A stretch of DNA of 37,022 nt from Candidatus Aminicenantes bacterium RBG_19FT_COMBO_65_30 (lineage in GTDB: Bacteria; Acidobacteriota; Aminicenantia; Aminicenantales; Saccharicenantaceae). Of the stretch, positions 25,268-34,076 are shown in pieces; the stretch's first letter is position 1; each line of letters starts with the position of its first letter. Where the stretch lies: assembly GCA_001775755.1 (NCBI GenBank), contig MEYF01000071.1, forward strand, positions 22,571 to 59,592, written 5' to 3'. The position numbers and the translations under genes are program-made. The notes beneath the pieces were generated by a model. It did not search any database, was not told the origin of the DNA, and saw only the letters and a program-made list of their open reading frames with translations.

Positions 25268-28111
25268 TTAGAATCTGAAGCGGAGGCCGAACTGGGCTTC
25301 GAGGGGCATGGTCGTATACGTGGGCAGTCCATAGGTCTCGGGGGTGTCCACGTCCCCTTGGTAGCCGCGGAGGTTGACCGTATTGAAGGCGTTGAAGACC
25401 TCGCCGATGAGCTCGATCTCCATGCGGTCCGAGATCCGGAAGAACTTGGACAGGCGGAAGTCGAGCTGGGTGAAGTTGTCCTCCTCGCGTCCGTACATCC
25501 GGTGCGGGATGCCCGCCGGCAGGTCGCTGTAGCCGTCGTCGTCCGGATCGGAGCTGTCGTAGATGTTGTACGGCCTGGGCGTGTTGAACCGGAACATGGC
25601 CGCGAACTGGACGCCGAAGGGCAGCTCGAAAATGCCGCTGGCGAACAGCCGGTGCCGCTCGTCCGTGTCGATCGGCCCCCATTCCCGGGGGGCGTTGGGC
25701 TCGTTCTCGACATAGCAGGTGACGCCCCAGCCGTCGGTGCCCCGATAGTTGACCGTGCTCTGGCCGCCGGAGAAGGAGTAGTTGACCCTCAGCTCGAACT
25801 TACGGCTGAACCTCTTCCTGGCCGAGACGTACAGCCCGTCGAAATGGCCTTTGCCGACGAACCGCGGCGCCCAGATCGACTGCGAATAATCACCGGAATC
25901 GCCGGAGAGCGTGTAGGTGTCCGTCTCCGAATGGTAGCGGTTATACTCGTCGCCCTTTCCCAGTCCCCTCGTTTCCGTATGGACGTAGTTGACATCGACG
26001 GCGAAATCGGGCGTGATCTGCTGGGAGAAACCGAGGTTGAAATGGTGGGTGTACGGATACTGGAATTCCGGACCGATGGCATCGGTGGGGAGGCCGGGCG
26101 TGATCTGGTTTGTCGGCAAGTTGGTCGGATTGGTGTAGCTGTTGGGATACCAGAATTCCCCGGGGTCAAGAGGATCCAGGATGCCGGCCGTCCGGCGGTG
26201 GTAGAATTCCTGAGTCCAGGGGTTGTCTACCAGATAGGCGGACGCGTACATGAAGGTCTCGGCGTAGAGCTGGTCATAGAAGATGCCGTAGCCGCCGCGG
26301 ATGACGGTCTTGCCGTTCCCGAATAAATCATAGGCGAATCCGAGCCGCGGGGCGATGTTGTTTTTATCATGCCGGAGCCCCGGGTTCTCGAAGCCGGGGA
26401 TGTAATCGGCCAGGAACTGGACCGACGCCAGGCCGCTCTGGTCGAACTCGAGGCCGGTGTTGTAGTCATAGCGGAGGCCGAGGTTCAAGGTCAGCCGGTC
26501 GGTGATCCGCCAGTCGTCCTGGACGAACAGGCCCATCGAGTGATACCTGTTGTCCGAGAATCGCCACGGGTCGCCCGAGTAGTGTTCGACCTGGCGGATC
26601 GGCGAGTCCATCGTGTAGTAGCCGCTGACGTGCCGGTAGTACCAGCTTTCGCCATAGGTGTAAAGCAGGTCCAGCCGCGGCATGTAGTAGTAGTCGATGC
26701 CCGCCTTGAAGTCGTGGGTTCCGCCCCAGTCCTCGACGTGCCACGACAGGTCGTCGCGGAACTGGTACTTGGTCTGTCGCGTCTCCTGGGGCATGTTTCT
26801 CGCCTGGCCGAAGCCGCCGATGCTGAAATAGTGTGTCGGCTCGGTCGAATTCGGGTCCGACCGGTTGTCGAAATACTGATAAACGGCCCGGGCCTCGTTG
26901 AGGAGGTTCGGCTTGACGATCCAGGTGTGGGCCAGCATCAGGTTGTGGTTGATGTTCCTCGACGCATAGCCGTTCGAAACGGCGTACTCGCCGCCGACGC
27001 CGAGGTTCTCGGTCTTGTCGTACTGGTATCCGTAGCGGAGCTTCAGGCTGTGGCGGGCGTTGATCTGATGCGTCAGGTTGAGGGTCAGAAGGTTCTGGTT
27101 GAACGGCTGGGCGAACAATCCCTTCTCGTCATTCCAGACATCCGCCCCGAGCATGTCCACCCGGGTATAGTTCTTTTCCTGGACCCGTTCGAAAGCCAGG
27201 AAAAAATGTGTCCGGTCCTTGACGATGGGGCCGCCGATGGACGCGCCGACGTTGTATCGCTTGAACGTCGGCTTCTCGTACGCGTCCCCGAGCTCGTCCC
27301 TGAGCAGTTTGTCGTAATAGCTCAAGCTGCGGAGGCTGTCGTCCCGCAGGAAGCCGAAGACGCTGCCGTGGAGCTCGTTGGTGCCCGCCTTTGTCAGGAC
27401 GGTGATGATCGTTCCCTGCGATTTTCCGTATTCGGCCTTGAACTGGTTGGTGGCCACCGAGAACTCCTCGATGCCTTCGGTGGTGAAGATCTGGACCGGG
27501 CCGCCGACCATGTTGTCCTTGCTGTCGGCGCCGTCGATCGAGTAATAGACCGCCCGGCCGCGGAATCCGCCGACGCTGAAGTGCGACATGGCGTTCTTGG
27601 TCGGGTCGTAGGACCCCATCTCCGTCGTGCCCGGCGCGAGAAGGGCCAGGTTGGCGAACTGACGCGTCAGGAGCGGCAGGCTGTCCACCTCCCTGGTCGT
27701 GACGACCGTCGAGACCTCGGCCTTGGTGGCCTCGATGAGCGGCAGTTCGGCGACGACGGTGATCTCCTCCTCGACCGCGGCCTGCTCCATGTCCGTGTTC
27801 AGGACCTTGGTTTCATTGACGAATAATTCCAGTCCCGTCACGATCTTGGTCTTGAACCCGGAGAGCTTGAATGTGACGTCGTAGAGGGACGGCGCCAGGG
27901 CCGAGATGCGATACCGGCCGAGAGGGCCCGCGACGGCCGCCCGAGTGATACCGGTCCTGGTGTCCTTGGCCGCGACCTCGACGCCCGGGAGCGCGTTCCC
28001 CTGGCCGTCCTTGATGACGCCCTCGAGGTTGGCGCTGGCCTGCTGGGCCCGGGCGATGGTGAAGACACCGACGACGAGAACCGCAAGACAAATGGCTGTG
28101 ACTTTCCTCAA
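25268..28111 (-). CDS. TonB-dependent receptor, Oar-like, with carboxypeptidase-regulatory N-terminus
   Basis: A 947-residue outer-membrane protein. Residues 1-23 form a signal peptide. About 27-105 is a CarboxypepD_reg-like beta-sandwich (LEGVIKDGQGNALPGVEV, then GRYRISALAPSLYDVTF). The plug domain follows (about 115-235, including GGFRGRAVYYSIDGADSKDN), and the remainder is a beta-barrel ending in the terminal phenylalanine of GLRFRF, as outer-membrane proteins usually do. Such receptors import or secrete large substrates using TonB energy; the substrate is unknown. I chose TTG 28111: GGGAGG precedes it by five bases, and the signal peptide then starts correctly. A strong terminator follows. 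The TPR gene directly upstream on the same strand probably shares its transcript. Confidence 0.9.
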   Translation of the reverse strand: MRKVTAICLAVLVVGVFTIARAQQASANLEGVIKDGQGNALPGVEVAAKDTRTGITRAAVAGPLGRYRISALAPSLYDVTFKLSGFKTKIVTGLELFVNETKVLNTDMEQAAVEEEITVVAELPLIEATKAEVSTVVTTREVDSLPLLTRQFANLALLAPGTTEMGSYDPTKNAMSHFSVGGFRGRAVYYSIDGADSKDNMVGGPVQIFTTEGIEEFSVATNQFKAEYGKSQGTIITVLTKAGTNELHGSVFGFLRDDSLRSLSYYDKLLRDELGDAYEKPTFKRYNVGASIGGPIVKDRTHFFLAFERVQEKNYTRVDMLGADVWNDEKGLFAQPFNQNLLTLNLTHQINARHSLKLRYGYQYDKTENLGVGGEYAVSNGYASRNINHNLMLAHTWIVKPNLLNEARAVYQYFDNRSDPNSTEPTHYFSIGGFGQARNMPQETRQTKYQFRDDLSWHVEDWGGTHDFKAGIDYYYMPRLDLLYTYGESWYYRHVSGYYTMDSPIRQVEHYSGDPWRFSDNRYHSMGLFVQDDWRITDRLTLNLGLRYDYNTGLEFDQSGLASVQFLADYIPGFENPGLRHDKNNIAPRLGFAYDLFGNGKTVIRGGYGIFYDQLYAETFMYASAYLVDNPWTQEFYHRRTAGILDPLDPGEFWYPNSYTNPTNLPTNQITPGLPTDAIGPEFQYPYTHHFNLGFSQQITPDFAVDVNYVHTETRGLGKGDEYNRYHSETDTYTLSGDSGDYSQSIWAPRFVGKGHFDGLYVSARKRFSRKFELRVNYSFSGGQSTVNYRGTDGWGVTCYVENEPNAPREWGPIDTDERHRLFASGIFELPFGVQFAAMFRFNTPRPYNIYDSSDPDDDGYSDLPAGIPHRMYGREEDNFTQLDFRLSKFFRISDRMEIELIGEVFNAFNTVNLRGYQGDVDTPETYGLPTYTTMPLEAQFGLRFRF

Positions 28112-28209
28112 CTTTTCCTCCCTGATTGAGCTAACCAACAAAAGATCAGCGAACGGATCCCTCTGTCCAAGTTCCGACACGGCGCGTCATCTCTCACCTC
28201 CCTCCGTTG

Positions 28210-29145
28210 TTATTTCTTTTCCAGGGCCTTCAGCTGTTCGATGAGGCCCTGGACTCTCTCGATCTCCCTGGCGTCCTGGATAAGCGCGATGTACTTTTCA
28301 TAGGCGGCCACGGCCTTGGCATAAGCGGCGGTCTGGGTGTGAGCGATCCCGAGCGAGTAGAAGGTGAAGGGCTGGGCGGGGTCGAGCACGGACGCCTTCT
28401 CCAGACTCTCGACGGCCTTGGCCCCCTCGCCGGCGTTGAGGTAGAGCAGGCCGAGGGCCGAGAACAGGCGGGCGTTTTCCGGGTGGACGCGGATCGCCTC
28501 TTCGAAGATAGGAATGGCCTCGCCGGTTTTTTTCAGCTTGCCATAGGCGTTGGCCAGGTTGGTGTAGGCTTCGAAGAAATCCGGCTTGAGCCGGACGGCC
28601 TCCTTGAAGGATGCAACAGCCTCCTCGTAGCGCTGGAGGTTGTAGGCGCAGTTGCCGAGGTTGAAGTGGATGGCGGCCAGGTTCGAGTTGGCGGCCAAGA
28701 TGTCCTTGTAGGCCGCCGCCGCCTCTTCGAAGCGTCCTTCCTTGAAGAGCGCGTTGGCCCGGATGTTGGCGTCCTCCCATTCCGGCTTGACCGCCTGCTT
28801 GACCTCGGGGGCGAGCACGGCGTCGAAGACGCTGTTCTGGCCGGGCGCGATCGAGACCCGGCCCTCGAGCGGCTGGAAGCCGGGCTTTTCCAACTTCAGC
28901 CTATACTCGGCCGGGGAGATGCCCATCAGGAAGTAATTCCCCTTGCGGTTGGTCTTCATGACATAGGTTTGGCCGCGGGCCGGGTCGACGAGCGTGATCT
29001 TGACGTCCGCGAGCGATTTCCCGTCGGGGTCGGCGACCTTGCCCTTGATCGTTCCGGTGACGGCCAGCAGCAGCGGCGGGACGGCCGAGGCGGCGAGGAA
29101 CAGCAACAGGATAATGAAGGTGACGGGAAACCGGCGTCTCTTCAA
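28210..29145 (-). CDS. Exported CarboxypepD_reg and TPR protein
   Basis: A 311-residue protein. A signal or anchor segment lies at about residues 8-28. A carboxypeptidase-regulatory-like beta-sandwich covers about 30-112 (TGTIKGKVADPDGKSLADV, then GNYFLMGISPAEYRLKLEKPGF), the same domain type as at the N-terminus of the adjacent TonB receptor. About residues 120-305 form five or six TPR repeats (IHFNLGNCAYNLQRYEEAV, AYTNLANAYGKLKKTGEA). It is probably periplasmic and may scaffold proteins at the envelope. The start is TTG 29145, with GGAGGAA nine bases upstream. It precedes the receptor gene by 98 bases on the same strand. Confidence 0.85.
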   Translation of the reverse strand: MKRRRFPVTFIILLLFLAASAVPPLLLAVTGTIKGKVADPDGKSLADVKITLVDPARGQTYVMKTNRKGNYFLMGISPAEYRLKLEKPGFQPLEGRVSIAPGQNSVFDAVLAPEVKQAVKPEWEDANIRANALFKEGRFEEAAAAYKDILAANSNLAAIHFNLGNCAYNLQRYEEAVASFKEAVRLKPDFFEAYTNLANAYGKLKKTGEAIPIFEEAIRVHPENARLFSALGLLYLNAGEGAKAVESLEKASVLDPAQPFTFYSLGIAHTQTAAYAKAVAAYEKYIALIQDAREIERVQGLIEQLKALEKK

Positions 29146-29172
29146 GTTCGATTCCTCCGAAGATAAACTTAA

Positions 29173-29195
29173 CTCCGCCCGTTGTCGGTTGTCAA
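29173..29195 (-). promoter_or_regulatory. Possible promoter of the TPR-TonB receptor unit
   Basis: Minus-strand TTGACA (29195-29190) is a perfect -35 box. The -10 region about 17 bases on (TTAAGT or TAAGTT) matches poorly, so the call is tentative. Confidence 0.35.
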
Positions 29196-29265
29196 GGGGC
29201 GCGCGGGCCTACCGACGGGCGCCCGATCCCGCGGCCCTTTCTTCGTCAGGTGTTTTCTCCGGGAG

Positions 29266-30129
29266 TTAGCCGGGAGGCTTCTGGCCTTTCCGGCGCGAGG
29301 CGGGTCGCGGCGGAGTGATCGGGCCGTCGGCGACGATCCTGATCGGCGTTCCGTCGGGAACAAGTTCGTAGAGCTCGCGGATATCCGGATTGAAAAGGGC
29401 GATGCACCCTTCCGTCCAGTCCTGGAACTCCTTGATGGTCGCGGGGTCGGTGTCGCCGACTTGGAGCCCGCTCCGGAGCGGGCCGGGGTCCGCCCTGTGA
29501 GACGCGGCGAGCTCCGCCGCGTACTCCCGGGGCTGACCGTGGACGAGAAGGTCGCCCCCCAGCCTCGTGCGCTGGGGCGGGCAGCGGCCCTCCTTGAGGG
29601 CTCCCGCCACCTCTTCGAATTCCCGGGGAGTGATCAATCCTTCCGTGAGACCTCGGCGCGCGTCCGCCAGGTTCGGATAGGAGATCCAGAGGGCCAGGTA
29701 GTACGTGCTTTCCTTATGGGCGCAGATGAAGTAGTCCCCCTCCGGGGTCATCCGGTCTCCCTGACGCATCTTGGCGCCGTACGGCACGATGCCCAGCTGG
29801 ACCCTGTAGGCCTTCACCATACGCCGCCCGACCCAGAGTTCGAGGCGCCTTTGGGCCTTGATGGCCAACAGCCGGGCCTTCTTGAGCTTCCCGTCCTCCA
29901 GGTGGAGGCGGTATTCCCCGACGAGATCCGCGAGCGAACGTTCAGGCCCATAGAGGGCCGGTTCATAGAGGGCGATGGTGATGTCCCAGGGCCCGACGCG
30001 CTCCGAGGCCGTGGCCGGCGTGGGCAGTGTCCGCGGCCTGCCCGGGCCCGCGGCGCAGGCGGCCCAGAAGATCGCCAGCGCCGCTATGACGGCGAGTTTG
30101 TAGCCCGGGAACTTCCCCCTGCTCTCCAT
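29266..30129 (-). CDS. L,D-transpeptidase (YkuD) lipoprotein
   Basis: A 287-residue protein. The N-terminal hydrophobic segment ends at AAC25, a likely lipidation site (the residue three before it is Trp, which is unusual). The YkuD catalytic domain covers about residues 95-267. DRMTPEGDYFI, His197 in LLVHGQP and Cys242 in TEGCIAL are the typical strands and active site; the usual S-H-G-C is T-E-G-C here. These enzymes cross-link peptidoglycan or attach proteins to it. The ATG lies only nine bases after a TATAAT box, so the mRNA may be almost leaderless. The divergent Tat-exported aminotransferase gene lies 195 bases away. Confidence 0.88.
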   Translation of the reverse strand: MESRGKFPGYKLAVIAALAIFWAACAAGPGRPRTLPTPATASERVGPWDITIALYEPALYGPERSLADLVGEYRLHLEDGKLKKARLLAIKAQRRLELWVGRRMVKAYRVQLGIVPYGAKMRQGDRMTPEGDYFICAHKESTYYLALWISYPNLADARRGLTEGLITPREFEEVAGALKEGRCPPQRTRLGGDLLVHGQPREYAAELAASHRADPGPLRSGLQVGDTDPATIKEFQDWTEGCIALFNPDIRELYELVPDGTPIRIVADGPITPPRPASRRKGQKPPG

Positions 30130-30138
30130 CCTGACTCG

Positions 30139-30167
30139 ATTATAGCGGATGCCCGGGGAACCGGCAA
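30139..30167 (-). promoter_or_regulatory. Promoter of the L,D-transpeptidase gene, near-leaderless
   Basis: Minus-strand TTGCCG (30167-30162), a 17-base spacer and a perfect TATAAT (30144-30139). The ATG at 30129 follows the -10 box by nine bases, leaving at most about three transcribed leader bases. Confidence 0.6.
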
Positions 30168-30241
30168 GGCCGAACCCCGGAGAACATCGACGCCGGGGTC
30201 AATGGGGACTTTTCGGCCATCAACCCGCTCCAACGCCATCC

Positions 30242-30271
30242 TTGACGGCATCTCAAGTCCTGAATTACAAT
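30242..30271 (+). promoter_or_regulatory. Promoter of the Tat-exported aminotransferase gene
   Basis: TTGACG (30242-30247), an 18-base spacer and TACAAT (30266-30271), each one mismatch from consensus. The predicted leader of about 47 bases holds the GGAGGAG ribosome binding site. Confidence 0.65.
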
Positions 30272-30324
30272 CCTCGACGATGTCCGCGTCGGAAGACGCG
30301 AGCCTGGACCCGAGGAGGAGTGAC

Positions 30325-31689
30325 ATGCCGTCGAATCCGTGGAGTCGAAGATCGTTCCTGCGCACCGCCGGAGTTTTCGGGACGGCCGCTCTGGCGCTCG
30401 ATCCCAGGCGCACGGCCCGGGTCGAGGCCGCGAGCCAGTCGGTCGCCCACATGACCCCCGAGGCCGTCGCCGCGGAAGAGTTCTATTGGCGGGAAGTCCA
30501 GCTGGCCTTCAACCTGGACCGCTCACTCATCAACCTCAACAACGGCTTCACCTGCCCCATGCCCCGGGTCGCGCTGGAATCGGTCTTCCGCTATATGGAC
30601 ATGATCAACATGCTCCCCGTCCATTACCAGGGCATGGTCGCCTCGAACGCCCAGACGATCCGCCGGCGCATGGCCAACGAGTTCGGCTGCGATCCCGAGG
30701 AGATGGCCCTGACCCGCGGCGCCAGCGAGGCCCTGCAGATCGTCCAGAACGGCATCGACCTCAAGGCCGGCGACGAGGTCATCACGACCGAGCAGGACTA
30801 CCCGCGCATGTTGACGACCTGGGACCAGCGGATGCGGCGCGAGGGCATCAAGGTCACGCGCCTGCAGTTCCCGGTCCCGGCGACCCAAGATTTCCTCTAC
30901 AACATGTTCGAGAAGGCCATCACGCCGAAGACCAAGGTCTTCCACTTCACCCACATCACGAACCTCACGGCCCAGCTCTTCCCGGTCAAGCGGCTCTCCC
31001 GCCTGGCCCGCTCGAAGGGCATCGTCACCATCGTCGACGGCGCCCACGCCCTGGGGCACTTCCCCTTCAAGCTGCGCGACCTCGAGTGCGACGCCTACGG
31101 GGTCAGTCTGCACAAGTGGCTGCTGGCCCCTCTCGGCAACGGCTGTCTCTACGTCCGCAAGGAGATGATCCCGAGGTTCTGGCCCCTCCAGGCGGCGCCC
31201 GAACAGCAGGATAACGACATCCGCAAATTCGAGTCCATCGGGACGCATCCCTGGGCCATCCGGGCGGCCCTCGGCGAATCCTTGGCCTTCCATCAGGCCA
31301 TCGGGGCCGAGCGGAAGGCGGCCCGGCTGCGCTATCTGACCCTGCGCTGGGCCAACGCCCTGAAGAACGTTCCGGGCATCAAGATCCTGTCCGACCTCAG
31401 CGAGCCGGCGCAGGCCTGGGGCGTCGCCGCCGTCACCATCGAGGGCGCAGATGTCCGAGCCCTGGCCCGGTTCCTGATGAGCGCGTACCGGATCGTGGCC
31501 GTCCCGCTCGTCGGGGGGGCGCCGCCGAACTCGGTCTTCGACTACCAGGCGCTCCGGATCTCCCCCAACGTCTACACGACGCTCGAGGAGATCGACACCT
31601 TCGTCGAGGCCATGACCGTGGCCGCGAAGGAAGGCGTGCCCGAGACGCCGGAACCGATCCCGGCCTACCCGGCCGACGTCACCGTGTAA
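30325..31689 (+). CDS. Tat-exported class V aminotransferase (CefD/isopenicillin-N-epimerase-like)
   Basis: A 454-residue PLP enzyme with a twin-arginine signal at residues 7-13 (SRRSFLR), followed by a moderately hydrophobic stretch ending near residue 36. The catalytic domain has TRGASEALQIV (cofactor binding), Asp238 in IVDGAHALG, and Schiff-base Lys264 in GVSLHKWLLAPLG. NLNNGFTCPMP at the domain start is typical of isopenicillin-N-epimerase-like members. Tat export suggests the cofactor is loaded before secretion. The substrate is unknown. I chose ATG 30325 because of GGAGGAG just upstream; ATG 30280 lacks that. It is followed after 15 bases by the small secreted protein gene. Confidence 0.88.
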   Translation: MPSNPWSRRSFLRTAGVFGTAALALDPRRTARVEAASQSVAHMTPEAVAAEEFYWREVQLAFNLDRSLINLNNGFTCPMPRVALESVFRYMDMINMLPVHYQGMVASNAQTIRRRMANEFGCDPEEMALTRGASEALQIVQNGIDLKAGDEVITTEQDYPRMLTTWDQRMRREGIKVTRLQFPVPATQDFLYNMFEKAITPKTKVFHFTHITNLTAQLFPVKRLSRLARSKGIVTIVDGAHALGHFPFKLRDLECDAYGVSLHKWLLAPLGNGCLYVRKEMIPRFWPLQAAPEQQDNDIRKFESIGTHPWAIRAALGESLAFHQAIGAERKAARLRYLTLRWANALKNVPGIKILSDLSEPAQAWGVAAVTIEGADVRALARFLMSAYRIVAVPLVGGAPPNSVFDYQALRISPNVYTTLEEIDTFVEAMTVAAKEGVPETPEPIPAYPADVTV

Positions 31690-31704
31690 GTAAGGAGGTG
31701 CGAG

Positions 31705-32127
31705 ATGGAACGCTCAGTCAGGCCGACGATCGGGGCCTTGGCTCTTTTCCTCGTCGCGGGCCTCGCTTCGGCCTTCGCGCAGGCGGAGTTCAAGGTGCCT
31801 TTCCCGCTCCAGGCGGGCGGCAAGAAGCTCGCCGCGGGCGATTACACGGTGGTCCAGGCGGCCGAGGGCGGGCTCGTCCTTCGGCAAGGATCGACCGGCA
31901 GGGAGATCCCGCTCACGGTCCTGGAGCGGATCGCCAAGCCCGAGCCGCCGGTCGCGGAACCGCGGCTCGTCTTCGACGAGGTCGGGGACTTCGCGCCCTC
32001 CTACACGGAGTACATCACCGTCTACGTCCTCTCCGAGGTCTGGCTCCCCGGCGAGGACGGCTACCGTGTCCACGTGACGAAGGGGGCGCATCGGACCAAG
32101 ACCGTGAAAGGCGAAGCGGCGAAGTAG
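31705..32127 (+). CDS. Small secreted protein of unknown function
   Basis: A 140-residue protein with a signal peptide (about residues 1-26, SAFAQA). The mature start, FKVPFPLQAGGKKLAAGDYTV, resembles small secreted proteins of Acidobacteriota with the pattern VPFPF-x-x-G-x-x-LPAGxYTV; function unknown. It contains strands such as GGLVLRQGSTGREIPLTVL and YITVYVLSEVW. The start has an excellent AAGGAGGTG, and the gene is 15 bases from the aminotransferase stop, so they share a transcript. I suspect a beta-sandwich but cannot name a family. Confidence 0.8.
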   Translation: MERSVRPTIGALALFLVAGLASAFAQAEFKVPFPLQAGGKKLAAGDYTVVQAAEGGLVLRQGSTGREIPLTVLERIAKPEPPVAEPRLVFDEVGDFAPSYTEYITVYVLSEVWLPGEDGYRVHVTKGAHRTKTVKGEAAK

Positions 32128-32145
32128 CCGGCGGGACCGGTCCGC

Positions 32146-32151
32146 TATAAT
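32146..32151 (+). promoter_or_regulatory. Possible -10 box before the ABC-F gene
   Basis: A perfect TATAAT 30 bases before ATG 32182. No good -35 hexamer lies at the usual distance, so activator-dependent use or chance is possible. Confidence 0.4.
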
Positions 32152-32181
32152 GGTCGTTCTTAGATAGGCAGGGATTTCCCT

Positions 32182-34062
32182 ATGATCGTCGTCGACAATC
32201 TCTCGAAGAGCTACGGCAAGCAGGGGCTCTTCGATTCGATCAGCTTCAAGGTCAACCGTCGCGAGCGCGTCGGCGTCGTCGGCCGCAACGGCCACGGCAA
32301 GACGACCCTGTTCCGGATGATCACCGGCGAAGATGAGCCCGACGCGGGGACGATCACGAAGCCGAGGAAATACCGCATAGGCTACCTCGAGCAACGGCTG
32401 ATGTTCACGGAGCCCACCGTCCTGGCCGAAGGGGCCAAGGCCCTGCCCCATGACGCCCATAACGAGATCTGGCGGGTCGAAAAGGTCCTGTCCGGCCTGG
32501 GCTTCGAGGCGGCCGACCTGGAGAAGCGCCCGTCCGAGCTCTCGGGCGGCTACCAGGTCCGGCTAAATATGGCCAAGGTCCTCGTCGGCGATTATCAGAT
32601 GCTCCTCCTCGACGAGCCGAGCAACTACCTCGACATCACCTCCATCCGCTGGCTGGAGCGCTTCCTCGCGGCCTGGCCCGGCGAGCTCCTGCTCATCACC
32701 CACGACCGCAGCTTCATGGATAACGTCGTCACTCATGTCCTGGGCATCCACCGGCGGAAGGTCCGGAAGATCGAGGGGAACACGGGCAAGTATTATGAGC
32801 AGATCGCGGCCGAAGAGGAGATCTACGAGAAGACGCGCGTCAATGACGAACGGAAAATGAAGGAGATGGACCTGTTCATCACCCGCTTCCGGGCCAAGGC
32901 CCGGCTGGGCGGCCTCGTCCAGTCCCGCGTCAAGTCCCTGGAGAAGATGGAGAAGCGGGAGAAGCTCGAGGCCATCAAGACGCTCGAGTTCGTCTTCGCC
33001 GAGAAGCCGGGCTTCCACAAGTACGCCCTGGACGTCCGCGACGTCTCCTTCGCCTACGCGTCCGACCGGCCCCTCATCCGGAGGTTTTCGATCAGCGTCG
33101 GGGCCAAGGACCGGGTTTTCGTCATCGGCCGGAACGGCCGGGGCAAGACGACCCTGCTCCGGCTCCTCGCTGGGGACCTGGCGCCGCAGTCCGGGGAGAT
33201 CGACTCGCCCCAGTCGGTCGCCCCCGGGTACTTCGAGCAGACCCACGTCTCGACGCTGGCGGAATCGAACACGGTTCTCGAGGAGATCGGCTCGGCCGAT
33301 CCCGATGGCGATCCCAAGCGGGTCCGTTTCATCGCCGGCGGCATGATGTTCGAGGGCGACGACGCCCTGAAGAAGATCCGCATCCTGTCGGGCGGGGAGA
33401 AGAGCCGCGTCCTCCTGGGCCGGCTCATCGCGACGCCCCTCAACCTCCTTCTCCTCGACGAGCCCACCAACCACCTCGACATCGAGTCGAACGACGCCCT
33501 GCTCGAGGCCATCGACGCCTTCGACGGCGCTGTGGTCATGGTCACGCACAACGAGATGTTCCTCCACGCCCTGGCCGACCGCTTGGTCGTCTTCGACAAC
33601 GACGACATCGTCGTCTACGAGGGCGGCTACCAAAGATTCTTGGACAAGGTCGGCTGGCGGGACGAGGTCATGCAGGGATCGATCGCCGCGGTGCCGCAGC
33701 CCGCGACGGGAGGGGAGGAGCGTCCGAAGTGGACGCCCAAGGAACTCCGGCGCCTGCGCTCGGAGGTCATCGCCGAGCGCTCCCGGGCGCTGCGCCCGCT
33801 CGAAGCGCGGATCGCGGCCCTCGAAAAGAGCGTGGAAAGCCACGACGCGTCCCTCCGCGAGCTCAACGGCGAGCTGGTCAAGGCCTCCCAGGGCCGTCAC
33901 GGGAGCAAGGTCGTCGAGATATCGAAGTCCATGCACGAGGCGAAGAAGACGATCGACGGCCTGCTCGAGGAGCTCGAAAAGGTCACCGTGGATTACGAGG
34001 CGAAACGGGCCGGATTCGACGCGAAGATGAGAGACCTCGACGATACCGGTAACGCCAGCTAA
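32182..34062 (+). CDS. ABC-F family ATPase (Uup/YheS-like ribosome-associated)
   Basis: A 626-residue protein with two complete ATPase cassettes and no membrane segments. Cassette 1: Walker A GRNGHGKTT (34-42), signature LSGGYQVRL (120-128), Walker B LLLDEPSNYLD (141-151). Cassette 2: Walker A GRNGRGKTT (316-324), signature LSGGEKSRV (402-410), Walker B LLLDEPTNHLD (423-433). The linker between them (about 215-270) is the charged P-site tRNA interaction region of ABC-F proteins, and the C-terminal 100 residues are a coiled coil as in Uup. These proteins act on stalled or empty ribosomes; some give antibiotic resistance. AGGGA before ATG 32182 is the ribosome binding site. A large hairpin follows the stop. 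Confidence 0.92.
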   Translation: MIVVDNLSKSYGKQGLFDSISFKVNRRERVGVVGRNGHGKTTLFRMITGEDEPDAGTITKPRKYRIGYLEQRLMFTEPTVLAEGAKALPHDAHNEIWRVEKVLSGLGFEAADLEKRPSELSGGYQVRLNMAKVLVGDYQMLLLDEPSNYLDITSIRWLERFLAAWPGELLLITHDRSFMDNVVTHVLGIHRRKVRKIEGNTGKYYEQIAAEEEIYEKTRVNDERKMKEMDLFITRFRAKARLGGLVQSRVKSLEKMEKREKLEAIKTLEFVFAEKPGFHKYALDVRDVSFAYASDRPLIRRFSISVGAKDRVFVIGRNGRGKTTLLRLLAGDLAPQSGEIDSPQSVAPGYFEQTHVSTLAESNTVLEEIGSADPDGDPKRVRFIAGGMMFEGDDALKKIRILSGGEKSRVLLGRLIATPLNLLLLDEPTNHLDIESNDALLEAIDAFDGAVVMVTHNEMFLHALADRLVVFDNDDIVVYEGGYQRFLDKVGWRDEVMQGSIAAVPQPATGGEERPKWTPKELRRLRSEVIAERSRALRPLEARIAALEKSVESHDASLRELNGELVKASQGRHGSKVVEISKSMHEAKKTIDGLLEELEKVTVDYEAKRAGFDAKMRDLDDTGNAS

Positions 34063-34076
34063 GAAAAGAAGCCCCA

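Noticed and set aside
26369-27826. A 485-codon plus-strand frame inside the TonB receptor gene
   Set aside because: No domain or start signal, and opposite a well-supported receptor.
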